NCBI GenBank assembly: GCA_938004115.1
Contig: CALKWS010000330.1
Coordinates: forward strand, 1 to 31,074
Direction: 5' to 3'
DNA: 31,074 nt
Origin: an uncultured Ruaniaceae bacterium
GTDB taxonomy: Bacteria > Actinomycetota > Actinomycetes > Actinomycetales > Beutenbergiaceae
A program made the position numbers and the translations under genes. The notes beneath the pieces are model-generated. The model searched no databases, was not told where the DNA came from, and saw only the letters and a program-made list of their open reading frames with translations. Shown here piece after piece: positions 15,901 to 21,098 of the stretch (positions are counted from its first letter, which is position 1; each line of letters begins with the position of its first letter).

Positions 15901-16512
15901 GCGGTCTCCCACCTGGCCTACGCCGGCCGGTTGCACCCCGCGCCGGTGACCGCCCGGCGGCACCTGAAGGGCGCGCCGCCGGGCGTGGAGTGCCGCTACG
16001 TGGCGCACAGCGGCAACACCACCTCCTCGGTGGAGGAGGCCCGGGAGGTCCTGGCCCAGGTGCGGGCACACCTGGGACTGCCCTGGCGGGAGTCGGCGAG
16101 TAGCCCGCTGCGGCCGCTGGGCCAGCAGGACGTGTTGGTGGTGGCCCCCTACAACGCCCAGGTCCAGTTGATCAAGGACACCTTGGCCGCCGCCGGATTG
16201 GATCAGGTGCCGGTGGGCACCGTGGACAAGTTCCAGGGCCAGCAGGCCCCGGTGGCGATCCTGTCCACCACCGTCTCCGCGGTGCAGGAGGCCCCGCGGG
16301 GGATGGAGTTCGTGCTCAACCGCAACCGGGTGAACGTGGCGATCTCCCGGGGGTTGTGGCGCGCGGTGATCGTCCGCTCCCCCGACCTGACCGATGTGCT
16401 GCCGCATCGGCCCGAGCAACTGGGCGACCTGGGTGCCTTCATCCGGTTGTGCGGGCCGGCGCCGGCTCGCGCCGACGAACTGGTACCCGCCCCGGGAGGG
16501 GTCGCCGGCTGA
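12949..16512 (+). CDS. RecB/Cas4-like nuclease, exonuclease and UPF1-like helicase fusion (TM0106 type)
   Basis: A 1187-residue three-module nucleic-acid enzyme. Residues 1-235 form a RecB/Cas4-like nuclease of the TM0106 family: catalytic Asp125 (GRSDFL), Asp139 and Lys141 (VWDSKLAR). Four cysteines are placed for a [4Fe-4S] cluster: Cys26 in AARCEYQ and Cys224, Cys227, Cys230 in CGRCDYC. Residues about 325-525 form an RNase H-fold 3'-5' exonuclease-like module with DFEGD (334-338) and DYNHYD (508-513). The last 400 residues are a superfamily 1 helicase: Walker A GPPGSGKT (801-808), VIDEAGQ, GDPQQLPQ, GTVDKFQGQQ and RVNVAISR. It is a lone gene flanked by housekeeping genes. A role in DNA or RNA processing or repair is inferred; the substrate is unknown. 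Confidence 0.92.
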   Translation: MFLLDQGAPAPDLIITASDVVLAARCEYQLLRILDEKLGRAPKAEFPEDEMLRRAAALGDEHERQVLQDLRSTYPDVAEIPAVPLPFTRAGLQAAHDHTLQVLAQGSDVVFQATFFDGTFHGRSDFLVRTDGGAYAVWDSKLARRAKTEALLQLAAYADQLHAAGVPVAPQATLVLGDRTHASFDLAELLPVYTERRDRVLALTTAHRAQPGPVDWHQEHLVICGRCDYCAEQVALHDDVLGVHRVSVPRRRKLHAQGIRTVTDLATTEAEPGTVAHRLRDQARMQAGLIEPDGQVQVSDDDAPGGVRTLAYRVLPEHTLGTLPEPSEGDVFFDFEGDPLWQDDQGVWGLEYLFGVLEAPVDGAEPVFRTFLAHTRAEEGQALLEFLDYVARRRAAYPDMHIYHYAAYEKSALRRLSLQHTLGEDAVDELLRDGVLVDLYEVVQTSLRLSSKSYGLKALEPLYMGDELRTGDVTEGGASTVAYANYCLARDTGQDRQAQAVLASIVDYNHYDCRSTLGLRDWLLARAGERGVVLGQQPEEEPEELREVEPLPQEQAIDDLVHARTAEAKREGRELSAEEQALAMVAAAVGYHRREDKQYWWAHFDRLNVPPADWAQTRDVFITESGRVLSDWEAEPRQQPRRVVELHGTLADGSLIRPGQTMFRMFDRPLPEGMADRGGNRRGGVFGGEVQQVHVGAESTTITYVESLPTGMRPYARLPMALTPDAPVNTKSLQEALADLATDVAGSLPHVPAHPGLDVLCRRPPRLATLGELPLVRDDDYVEAITRATADLDRSYLAVQGPPGSGKTYVGARVIAALIDRGWKIGVVAQSHAVVENLLTAAIEAGVPPERVAKPVRGRRQVPWRGGTSNDHVAAALGEAGGILIGGTAWTMTGKAVAPGALDLLVIDEAGQFSLANTLAVTRATSRLLLLGDPQQLPQVSQGTHPQPVDVSALGWLSQHASVLPAHLGYFLARTWRMHPALCEAVSHLAYAGRLHPAPVTARRHLKGAPPGVECRYVAHSGNTTSSVEEAREVLAQVRAHLGLPWRESASSPLRPLGQQDVLVVAPYNAQVQLIKDTLAAAGLDQVPVGTVDKFQGQQAPVAILSTTVSAVQEAPRGMEFVLNRNRVNVAISRGLWRAVIVRSPDLTDVLPHRPEQLGDLGAFIRLCGPAPARADELVPAPGGVAG

Positions 16513-16531
16513 GCGCGGGCGCACAAGACTC

Positions 16532-16567
16532 AGGGCCGGCGACGCGCCCTCCCGCCTCGCCGGCCCT
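16532..16567. terminator. Bidirectional hairpin between nuclease-helicase gene and csbD
   Basis: AGGGCCGGCGA (16532-16542) and TCGCCGGCCCT (16557-16567) make a perfect 11-bp stem with a 14-nt loop in the 70-bp convergent gap. Its position argues for a shared terminator. Confidence 0.65.
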
Positions 16568-16582
16568 TCGTGGAGTTGGGGC

Positions 16583-16765
16583 TCAGTCCGTGGCGTCCCT
16601 GGCGGCGTCCTTGACGTTCTCGCCGGCCTGCTTGACGTCCGCGGCGGCCTGGTCCTTCTTGCCCTCGGCCTCCAGGTCACGGTTGTCGGTGGCATCGCCG
16701 ATGCCCTCCTTGACCTTGCCCTTGGCTTCCTGGGCCTTGTTGCTGATCTTGTCGCCGATTCCCAT
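16583..16765 (-). CDS. CsbD-family stress protein
   Basis: A 60-residue, highly charged, helix-forming protein with the CsbD signature: MGIGDKISNKAQEAKGKVKE, then GDATDNRDLEAEGKKDQAAAD. CsbD proteins accumulate in general stress in many bacteria; their molecular function is unknown. I chose ATG at 16765 because GGGAG lies about 6 nt upstream and the family starts here. A longer upstream frame adds 28 unconserved residues. The gene is divergent from the short-chain dehydrogenase with a palindrome between them. Confidence 0.92.
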   Translation of the reverse strand: MGIGDKISNKAQEAKGKVKEGIGDATDNRDLEAEGKKDQAAADVKQAGENVKDAARDATD

Positions 16766-16845
16766 GGTCGTCTCCCTTCCTCGTGGCTTCCTGATTTCAG
16801 AGTAAGGGCGCATCGGCGACCTCGCTCGTTCAGCGCGGGAATCTG

Positions 16846-16859
16846 GCACGTAGACGTGC
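16846..16859. promoter_or_regulatory. Operator-like palindrome GCACGT-AG-ACGTGC
   Basis: A perfect 6-2-6 dyad in the 176-bp gap between the divergent csbD and dehydrogenase genes. It lies 81 bp from the csbD start and 83 bp from the dehydrogenase start, so it could serve either. The shape suits a dimeric repressor; no regulator gene is adjacent. Confidence 0.45.
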
Positions 16860-16941
16860 TGATCAGCGCCCGGATAGCCACACTGGCTGGGTCAGCGACG
16901 AGCACCGAAGGCACAGTACGACCTGTCGGACGGAGTGGGAG

Positions 16942-17754
16942 ATGACCGAACGCACCATCCTGATCACGGGGGCCACCAGCGGGTTGGGCCGCGCACTGGC
17001 GCAGTCCCTCAGCACGTCCCCGGGACGGTTGATCCTGCACGGACGGGATCAGGCGAAACTGGAGGACCTTCGCACCGACCTGGCGGGCGCGACGGCATCG
17101 ATCGACACGCTGCGCGCCGACCTGGCGGACCTGTCCCAGGTGCGCGGGCTGGCCAGGGAGGTGGCGGACCTGACCGATCATCTGAGCGTGCTGGTCAACA
17201 ACGCGGGGATCGGTAAGGGGGCCACCGACCGGCGGGAGGTGTCCGCCGATGGTTACGAACTACGCCTGGCGGTCAACCACCTCGCGGCCTTCGCGCTGAG
17301 CCTGGACCTGCTGCCCTTGCTGCGAGCCGGCGCGCCGAGCCGGATCGTGCACGTGGCCTCCGGTGCCCAGCAGCCGATCGATCGGGCGGACCTGCACCTG
17401 GAACGTGGCTACACCGGTTCGCGAGCCTACGCCCAGAGCAAGTTGGCGATGATCACCTGCGGCTTCGTACTGGCCCGGCGTCTCCCCGCCGAGGAGGTCA
17501 CGGTGAACAGTCTGCACCCGGCCACGCTGATGCCCACACGGATGGTCATGGAGGGGTACGGGCACACCGTGGATGACCTGGCCAGCGGTGTGGCCGCGAC
17601 GCAGCGGCTGATCGAGGCCGAGCACGTGGCCGGGGTGACCGGCGCGTACTTCTCCGGCACCGAACGTGCCCGCGCCCTGTCCCAGGCCTACGACCCCGAC
17701 TTCCAAGAGTGGCTCTGGCAGGTCAGTGCGGAACTAACCGGCACCGACTTGTGA
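16942..17754 (+). CDS. Short-chain dehydrogenase/reductase (SDR)
   Basis: A 270-residue NAD(P)-dependent oxidoreductase with a Rossmann fold. The classical SDR set is present: cofactor motif TGATSGLG (9-16), NNAG (86-89), Asn112, and the catalytic Ser140, Tyr163 and Lys167 (YAQSK). Arg35 after the second strand (LILHGRD) favours NADPH. The sequence resembles the retinol-dehydrogenase/WW-oxidoreductase-like branch, whose bacterial members often have unknown substrates. GGAG lies 6 nt before ATG at 16942. It is monocistronic, followed by a hairpin with a T-run at 17795-17834. Confidence 0.9.
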   Translation: MTERTILITGATSGLGRALAQSLSTSPGRLILHGRDQAKLEDLRTDLAGATASIDTLRADLADLSQVRGLAREVADLTDHLSVLVNNAGIGKGATDRREVSADGYELRLAVNHLAAFALSLDLLPLLRAGAPSRIVHVASGAQQPIDRADLHLERGYTGSRAYAQSKLAMITCGFVLARRLPAEEVTVNSLHPATLMPTRMVMEGYGHTVDDLASGVAATQRLIEAEHVAGVTGAYFSGTERARALSQAYDPDFQEWLWQVSAELTGTDL

Positions 17755-17777
17755 CCCGGGCGAGAAAACGGACGTGC

Positions 17778-17783
17778 TAGCGT
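17778..17783 (+). promoter_or_regulatory. -10-like box TAGCGT ahead of a hairpin-terminator
   Basis: TAGCGT matches the -10 consensus used elsewhere in this window and lies 12 nt before the first arm of a terminator hairpin. A transcript from here would be about 45 nt. No -35 box is recognisable, as the site lies 24 nt after the SDR stop codon. Confidence 0.35.
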
Positions 17784-17794
17784 GGTTGTACTAC

Positions 17795-17834
17795 ATCCCC
17801 CACGCCTCTCCGCGATGCGCACTTGGGGGATTTT
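17795..17834 (+). terminator. Rho-independent terminator or small-RNA hairpin
   Basis: ATCCCCCA (17795-17802) pairs perfectly with TGGGGGAT (17824-17831) across a 21-nt loop and is followed by TTTTCT. It is the only hairpin in the window with a real T-run on the plus strand. It most simply ends the SDR transcript. With the TAGCGT box just upstream it could also be a very short independent RNA. The C-run recalls actinobacterial 6C RNA, but there is a single five-C run and it is base-paired. Confidence 0.6.
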
Positions 17835-17861
17835 CTATGCCAGGATTCGCCAGGAGCGCCG

Positions 17862-18198
17862 ATGCCCCGACCACAGCGGCCGCGCGGGTCGCTCGCCTAT
17901 GACAAACCTACGCTGAGCCTCGAGGCTCTCAGCGATCCCGAGTTCATCGGCGATTTCCCTGGCTGAAGAGTGAACATGCTCTACCCGAGCGGTCAAGGAC
18001 GCGCCTCTATCCGGTGCTGGTCTCATTTATCCGGTGCTGGTCTCATTGCAGTCCGTACTGGACTCAGTGTCGCCCCACAGCAGTTGGGCACGGCGACTCG
18101 ATGAACTCCTGAGCGCGCGTCCATCGATGAATCTGCGGGGCATGGGCGTACCGGAGGATTGGGCCGTGGACGAGTTCTGGCGGCGGCACCTCGGCTGA
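17862..18198 (+). pseudogene. Decayed Abi-family (Abi_2) abortive-infection gene
   Basis: Two pieces of an Abi-family protein survive in different frames. The N-terminal piece starts at ATG 17862, with AGGAG 5 nt upstream, reads RGSLAYDKPTLSLEAL as Abi proteins do, and stops at 17966. The C-terminal piece reads RLYPVLVSLQSVLDSVSP, then SSWARRLDELLSARP and MGVPEDWAVDEFW, the family's typical end, with TGA at 18196-18198. The middle (normally some 200 residues) is missing, and a 20-bp tandem duplication at 18008-18047 breaks the remaining frame. Intact relatives are RNA-linked phage-defence proteins. The match is from memory of the family pattern. Confidence 0.72.
18008..18047 (+). repeat. 20-bp tandem duplication inside the Abi pseudogene
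   Basis: Bases 18008-18027 are repeated exactly at 18028-18047. Twenty is not a multiple of three, so the duplication shifts the frame. Removing one copy restores a continuous Abi-like C-terminus. Confidence 0.92.
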
Positions 18199-18254
18199 GT
18201 CCCGACGCCGTATGTCAACGGTGTCGCGACGCACGACATCGGAGCCGCCTGTGG
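18195..18254. repeat. Left 60-bp direct repeat (att-like)
   Basis: It matches 19259-19318 at 54 of 60 positions with no gaps. Its last 12 bases (agccgcctgtgg) copy the 3' end of the tRNA-Thr gene. The strong hairpin in the right copy is degraded here, so this looks like the duplicated, diverged copy. Confidence 0.8.
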
Positions 18255-18270
18255 TGTTCGGTTCCAGGAG

Positions 18271-18304
18271 ACCGTGAACGGATGCCTCCAGTCACCGTGA
18301 ACGG
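18271..18304. repeat. Two 11-bp direct repeats (ACCGTGAACGG)
   Basis: ACCGTGAACGG occurs at 18271-18281 and 18294-18304, with a period of 23 bp, just inside the left 60-bp repeat and next to the end of the NERD gene. Short paired direct repeats beside an att-like site recall integrase arm sites, but no function is shown. Confidence 0.5.
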
Positions 18305-18309
18305 CGCTG

Positions 18310-19176
18310 CTACGCCGGGGGGAACGCGTCCACCAGACGTTGCTGCAGCGCGGATATGCGTGCCTCATCGAGTTGGCCCGGCCGGCTCAACCAGGAGGCC
18401 AACTTCCTGGGCCAGGTCACATAGACGCCACGAGTGCGAAAGTCCCCGCCGATCAATGGCCAGTCCGCACGCACGAAACACAGGACGCTGCCAACCTCCA
18501 CGTCCGGGGCGGCCAGGGCGTCGCGGACGAGTTCGGCCTGGTCGAGGGCGCTGTCGACCAGACGGGTACAGTCCCGCGTGCCAACGATCAGCTTTTCCCT
18601 GCGGGGCGTGAATAGCCCGCCCTCTTTGCGCAGGTGCGGTCGTCCCTTGTAGCGCTTCGCATCGATGACGAAGACACCGGAGGGGCACACCACGATGTGG
18701 TCCAGGTTGGCGCGGCTTCCGGGGATGCCCCGATCGTGCAGAACGCGCACCAGGGCCCCGGCCACACTGTCGAGGCGACGGCCCAACCGTTCCTCACCGT
18801 CCGCGCCGACAGCCCACGCCCGAGTGCTCTGGGGGTCCTCCGACAGCGCCAGGAGCACTCCCCCGAGTTTCGGGTGCCGCTCACGGATGCGTCGCTCGCG
18901 GGCGGCCTTGCGACGTTCGTGCTCCCGTCGGGCCGAGGAGCCCGCCACCCCGTCGAGGTGGTTCAGCGCGGGTTCCGCTGTGGCTGCCTCCTCGACGGCC
19001 ACAGGCCTCTGGGTCCTGGTGTCGGCGCACCGCAGACACAGCACCGTCTTGGTCGACTTCTCATAGACGGCCCGGGTGCCGGCCGGTAGTTCAACCCCGC
19101 AGGTCCTGCACACCCCGGCGTAGCGAAGGTTCATCCGTTTCACCTGCGCCTGCGCATCAGCGTTCCCAGCACTCAT
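18310..19176 (-). CDS. Zinc-ribbon plus NERD-domain nuclease-like protein
   Basis: A 288-residue protein. An N-terminal CxxC...CxxC pair (Cys23, Cys26, Cys47, Cys50) forms a likely zinc ribbon. A basic helical linker follows (about 80-103, with ERRKAARERR), then a NERD (nuclease-related) domain from about 120. NERD features are GADGEERLGRRLD (124-136), Asp159 in LDHIVV, and Asp172 and Lys174 in VFVIDAKRYKG, consistent with a restriction-endonuclease-like fold. ATG at 19176 is preceded by TAGCGT 7 nt upstream and no ribosome site, suggesting a leaderless message. The gene lies between two 60-bp direct repeats beside tRNA-Thr and an Abi pseudogene, which suggests transfer and perhaps a defence role. 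Nuclease activity is inferred. Confidence 0.85.
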   Translation of the reverse strand: MSAGNADAQAQVKRMNLRYAGVCRTCGVELPAGTRAVYEKSTKTVLCLRCADTRTQRPVAVEEAATAEPALNHLDGVAGSSARREHERRKAARERRIRERHPKLGGVLLALSEDPQSTRAWAVGADGEERLGRRLDSVAGALVRVLHDRGIPGSRANLDHIVVCPSGVFVIDAKRYKGRPHLRKEGGLFTPRREKLIVGTRDCTRLVDSALDQAELVRDALAAPDVEVGSVLCFVRADWPLIGGDFRTRGVYVTWPRKLASWLSRPGQLDEARISALQQRLVDAFPPA

Positions 19177-19183
19177 GAATGGG

Positions 19184-19189
19184 ACGCTA
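19184..19189 (-). promoter_or_regulatory. -10 box TAGCGT of NERD gene, leaderless
   Basis: On the minus strand TAGCGT ends 7 nt before the ATG at 19176, placing the predicted transcription start at the initiation codon. Confidence 0.45.
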
Positions 19190-19257
19190 CGCGGCACGCC
19201 ACCCATCTCGGGGCGACTCGCGATGCCCACTTTGGTGCGGACCCCGAGGCACAAACG

Positions 19258-19299
19258 CCTGAGTCGCGACGCCGGATGTCAACGATGTCGCGACTCAGG
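19258..19299 (-). terminator. 13-bp hairpin just downstream of tRNA-Thr
   Basis: CCTGAGTCGCGAC (19258-19270) and GTCGCGACTCAGG (19287-19299) are perfectly complementary with a 16-nt loop. On the minus strand the hairpin begins 7 nt after the tRNA and is followed by CGTTTGT. It is a likely tRNA terminator. It lies almost entirely inside the right 60-bp direct repeat. Confidence 0.6.
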
Positions 19300-19318
19300 A
19301 CAACGGAGCCGCCTGTGG
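19259..19318. repeat. Right 60-bp direct repeat overlapping tRNA-Thr 3' end
   Basis: The repeat covers 48 bp of tRNA-downstream sequence, including the terminator hairpin, and the last 12 bases of the tRNA gene (19307-19318). It corresponds to 18195-18254 with six substitutions. Confidence 0.8.
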
Positions 19319-19380
19319 GAATCGAACCCACGACCTATTCATTACGAGTGAATCGCTCTGCCGACTGAGCTAAGGCGGCT
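19307..19380 (-). tRNA. tRNA-Thr (anticodon CGT)
   Basis: A 74-nt cloverleaf. The acceptor stem is AGCCGCC paired with GGCGGCT. The D arm is AGCTCAGTCGGCAGAGC, and the anticodon stem ATTCA/TGAAT encloses loop CTCGTAA (anticodon CGT). The T arm contains GGTTCGATTCC. CCA is not encoded. The acceptor sequence and CGT anticodon identify threonine. Its 3' end is duplicated about 1.06 kb away. Confidence 0.96.
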
Positions 19381-19413
19381 TGCGCCCGATCGGTACCGGA
19401 TCAGGGCGGTCCT

Positions 19414-19443
19414 ACTGTACCCGGCACGCCGGGCGTGGTTCAA
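19414..19443 (-). promoter_or_regulatory. Promoter of tRNA-Thr
   Basis: On the minus strand TTGAAC (19443-19438) and TACAGT (19419-19414) are 18 nt apart. This is the best -35/-10 pair in the window. Transcription would start about 27 nt before the tRNA. Confidence 0.65.
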
Positions 19444-19486
19444 AACGGGAGGCGGCCCCTCGCCGTCGTGCCTTGCGCAGGCCGCC
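19444..19486 (-). terminator. Terminator of the TAP-like hydrolase gene
   Basis: GGCGGCC (19451-19457) and GGCCGCC (19480-19486) pair perfectly. On the minus strand the stem is followed by TCCCGTTTTG. It lies 24 bp after the hydrolase stop and touches the tRNA promoter. Confidence 0.5.
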
Positions 19487-19509
19487 CGGTACGGCACCCG
19501 AGGCTGCGT

Positions 19510-21057
19510 TCAGCACTCGGTGCCGTCCTCGGGCATCTGCCCGTCGAGCAGGAACCCGTCCACCGCCGCGTGCACACAGGAGTTGCCGGTGCCGTACGCG
19601 CCGTGCCCGTCGCCGTCGTACGTCAACAGCACCCCGGCGTCCAGCTGCTCGGCCAGGGACTGGGCCCACTCATGAGGGGTGGCCGGATCCCGGGTGATAC
19701 CGATCACCAGCATCGGCGGGGCGCCGGTGGCGGTGATGGCGGTGCGGGTGTTGGTGGCCTCCACCGGCCACGTGCCGCATCCCGGTTCTCCGAAGCCCAT
19801 GTAACTCCCGAACAACTCCGACAGGTCCTGCAGGTGTTCGGATTCCTCGATGCTCTGCTGCTGGTTCGGTTCCCCTACCGGGTAGTCCAGGCAGTTGATG
19901 GCTTGGAAGGCCCCCTCGTCGGGCGGGAAGTTGCCGTCCTCGTCGCGTTCCATGGCCAGGTCGGACATCGCCCGGACCAGGGAGGTGTCGTCCTGGTGGA
20001 TCAACCTGGACAGCGCCTCGGTCAGCACCGGCCAGGTGTCCACGCTGTACAGGCTGATGACGATCGCGTTGAACACGTCCGCATCCGTCAGCGGGCGGTC
20101 GGGGTCGTCGGTCTCGACCGGGTCCGAGGCGACCGTGGTGAGCAGGTCCTGGGTGTCCTGCATCGCCTCCTCCACCTCGCCCTCGAAGGGGCATCCGGGC
20201 CCGGCGAGGCAGTCGGCCAGGTAGGAGCGGTAGGCGGTGTCGAACCCGGCCACCTGCCCGCGGACCACCTCGGTGTAGTTGAGCGAGGGGTCCATCGCCG
20301 AGTCGAGCACGAACCGGCCGACGTGGCCGGGGAACAACTCCGCGTAGACCGCGCCGAGGTAGGTGCCGTAGGAGTAGCCGAGGTAGGTCAGGGTCTGCTC
20401 GCCGAGCAGTGCGCGCAACACGTCCATGTCCCGGGCGGTGCTGACGGTGTCCACGAAGCCCAGCAGCGGTCCGGTGCGTTCCAGGCACGCCTCGCCGTAT
20501 GCGGCCTCCTCCTCCACCAGCCTCTGCCAGCCGGCATCGGTGTAGGGGTCGATCAACGTGGCGTAGTACTCCTCCAACTCCTCGGAGTCCAGGCAGCGCA
20601 CCGCATCGGACTCACCCACGCCGCGGGGGTCGAACCCGACCACGTCGAAACTCTCCAGGACGGGGGCGGAGAACAACGTGTCGACGGCCTCCACGTGCTC
20701 CAGCCCGGATCCGCCGGGCCCGCCCGGGTTGGTGACCAGGGCACCCCTGGATTCACCGGTGGCGCGCGCCACCTTGATCGCGATCTGCACCGTGGGACCG
20801 GTGGGGTCGGCGTAGTCCATCGGCACGGTCATGTCCGTGCACTCGTGGCGCGGCCCGCAGTCGGTCCAGTCCAGGTGCTGGGTGTAGAACTGCTGCAGGT
20901 CCGGCGGTGGCTCCTGCGCCGGGGCCGCGGCGCCCTGGTCGGTGACCTCCGGTGGCTGCAGCATCGGCGCGGGCGCACACCCGACCAGTGCCAGCAGGCC
21001 CGCGAGCAGCACGGGCAGCGCGGGCAGCCGGACACGGGCGCCTGGGGTTGAGGACAC
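19510..21057 (-). CDS. Secreted lipoprotein alpha/beta hydrolase, TAP-like peptidase (S33)
   Basis: A 515-residue exported hydrolase resembling Streptomyces tripeptidyl aminopeptidases (SlpD/E, TAP) and mycobacterial CaeA-type esterases. A signal sequence ends in a lipobox LVGC with Cys27 as lipid anchor, so it should be tethered to the outer face of the membrane. The mature part shows the oxyanion loop NPGGPGGSG (110-118), FDPRGVGES, nucleophile Ser229 in GYSYGT, Asp457 in ITRDPATP and His485 in GDGHGAYG. The TAP-like C-terminal domain, with a cysteine-rich end (SCVHAAVDGFLLDG), is intact. GTG at 21057 has TAGGCT 6 nt upstream and no ribosome site. Peptide release from the N-terminus is the family activity; the natural substrate is unknown. 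Confidence 0.92.
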   Translation of the reverse strand: MSSTPGARVRLPALPVLLAGLLALVGCAPAPMLQPPEVTDQGAAAPAQEPPPDLQQFYTQHLDWTDCGPRHECTDMTVPMDYADPTGPTVQIAIKVARATGESRGALVTNPGGPGGSGLEHVEAVDTLFSAPVLESFDVVGFDPRGVGESDAVRCLDSEELEEYYATLIDPYTDAGWQRLVEEEAAYGEACLERTGPLLGFVDTVSTARDMDVLRALLGEQTLTYLGYSYGTYLGAVYAELFPGHVGRFVLDSAMDPSLNYTEVVRGQVAGFDTAYRSYLADCLAGPGCPFEGEVEEAMQDTQDLLTTVASDPVETDDPDRPLTDADVFNAIVISLYSVDTWPVLTEALSRLIHQDDTSLVRAMSDLAMERDEDGNFPPDEGAFQAINCLDYPVGEPNQQQSIEESEHLQDLSELFGSYMGFGEPGCGTWPVEATNTRTAITATGAPPMLVIGITRDPATPHEWAQSLAEQLDAGVLLTYDGDGHGAYGTGNSCVHAAVDGFLLDGQMPEDGTEC

Positions 21058-21063
21058 CTGATG

Positions 21064-21069
21064 AGCCTA
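21064..21069 (-). promoter_or_regulatory. -10 box TAGGCT of hydrolase gene, leaderless
   Basis: TAGGCT on the minus strand ends 6 nt before the GTG start at 21057, so transcription would begin at the start codon. Confidence 0.5.
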
Positions 21070-21098
21070 GACCGACGCCGGTGCGCCGTGGGACCGGC

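Larger units (their letters stand above)
18195..19258. mobile_element. Possible 1.06-kb tRNA-anchored insertion carrying a NERD nuclease
   Basis: The segment from the left 60-bp repeat to the base before the right 60-bp repeat contains only the NERD-domain gene. The right repeat overlaps the 3' end of tRNA-Thr, the standard arrangement left by tRNA-targeting integrases. No integrase or transposase is present, so this would be a remnant or a passively mobilised cassette. Local tandem duplication is the main alternative. Confidence 0.4.

Noticed and set aside
17835..18026. Minus-strand frame with a helix-turn-helix-like EIADELGI segment
   Set aside because: It is antisense to the Abi remnant, which has a ribosome site and family signatures on the plus strand; the minus frame has no supporting start site.
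18027..18368. Minus-strand frame of 113 codons across the left 60-bp repeat
   Set aside because: It runs antisense through the Abi fragment and the repeat, with no domain and no ribosome site.
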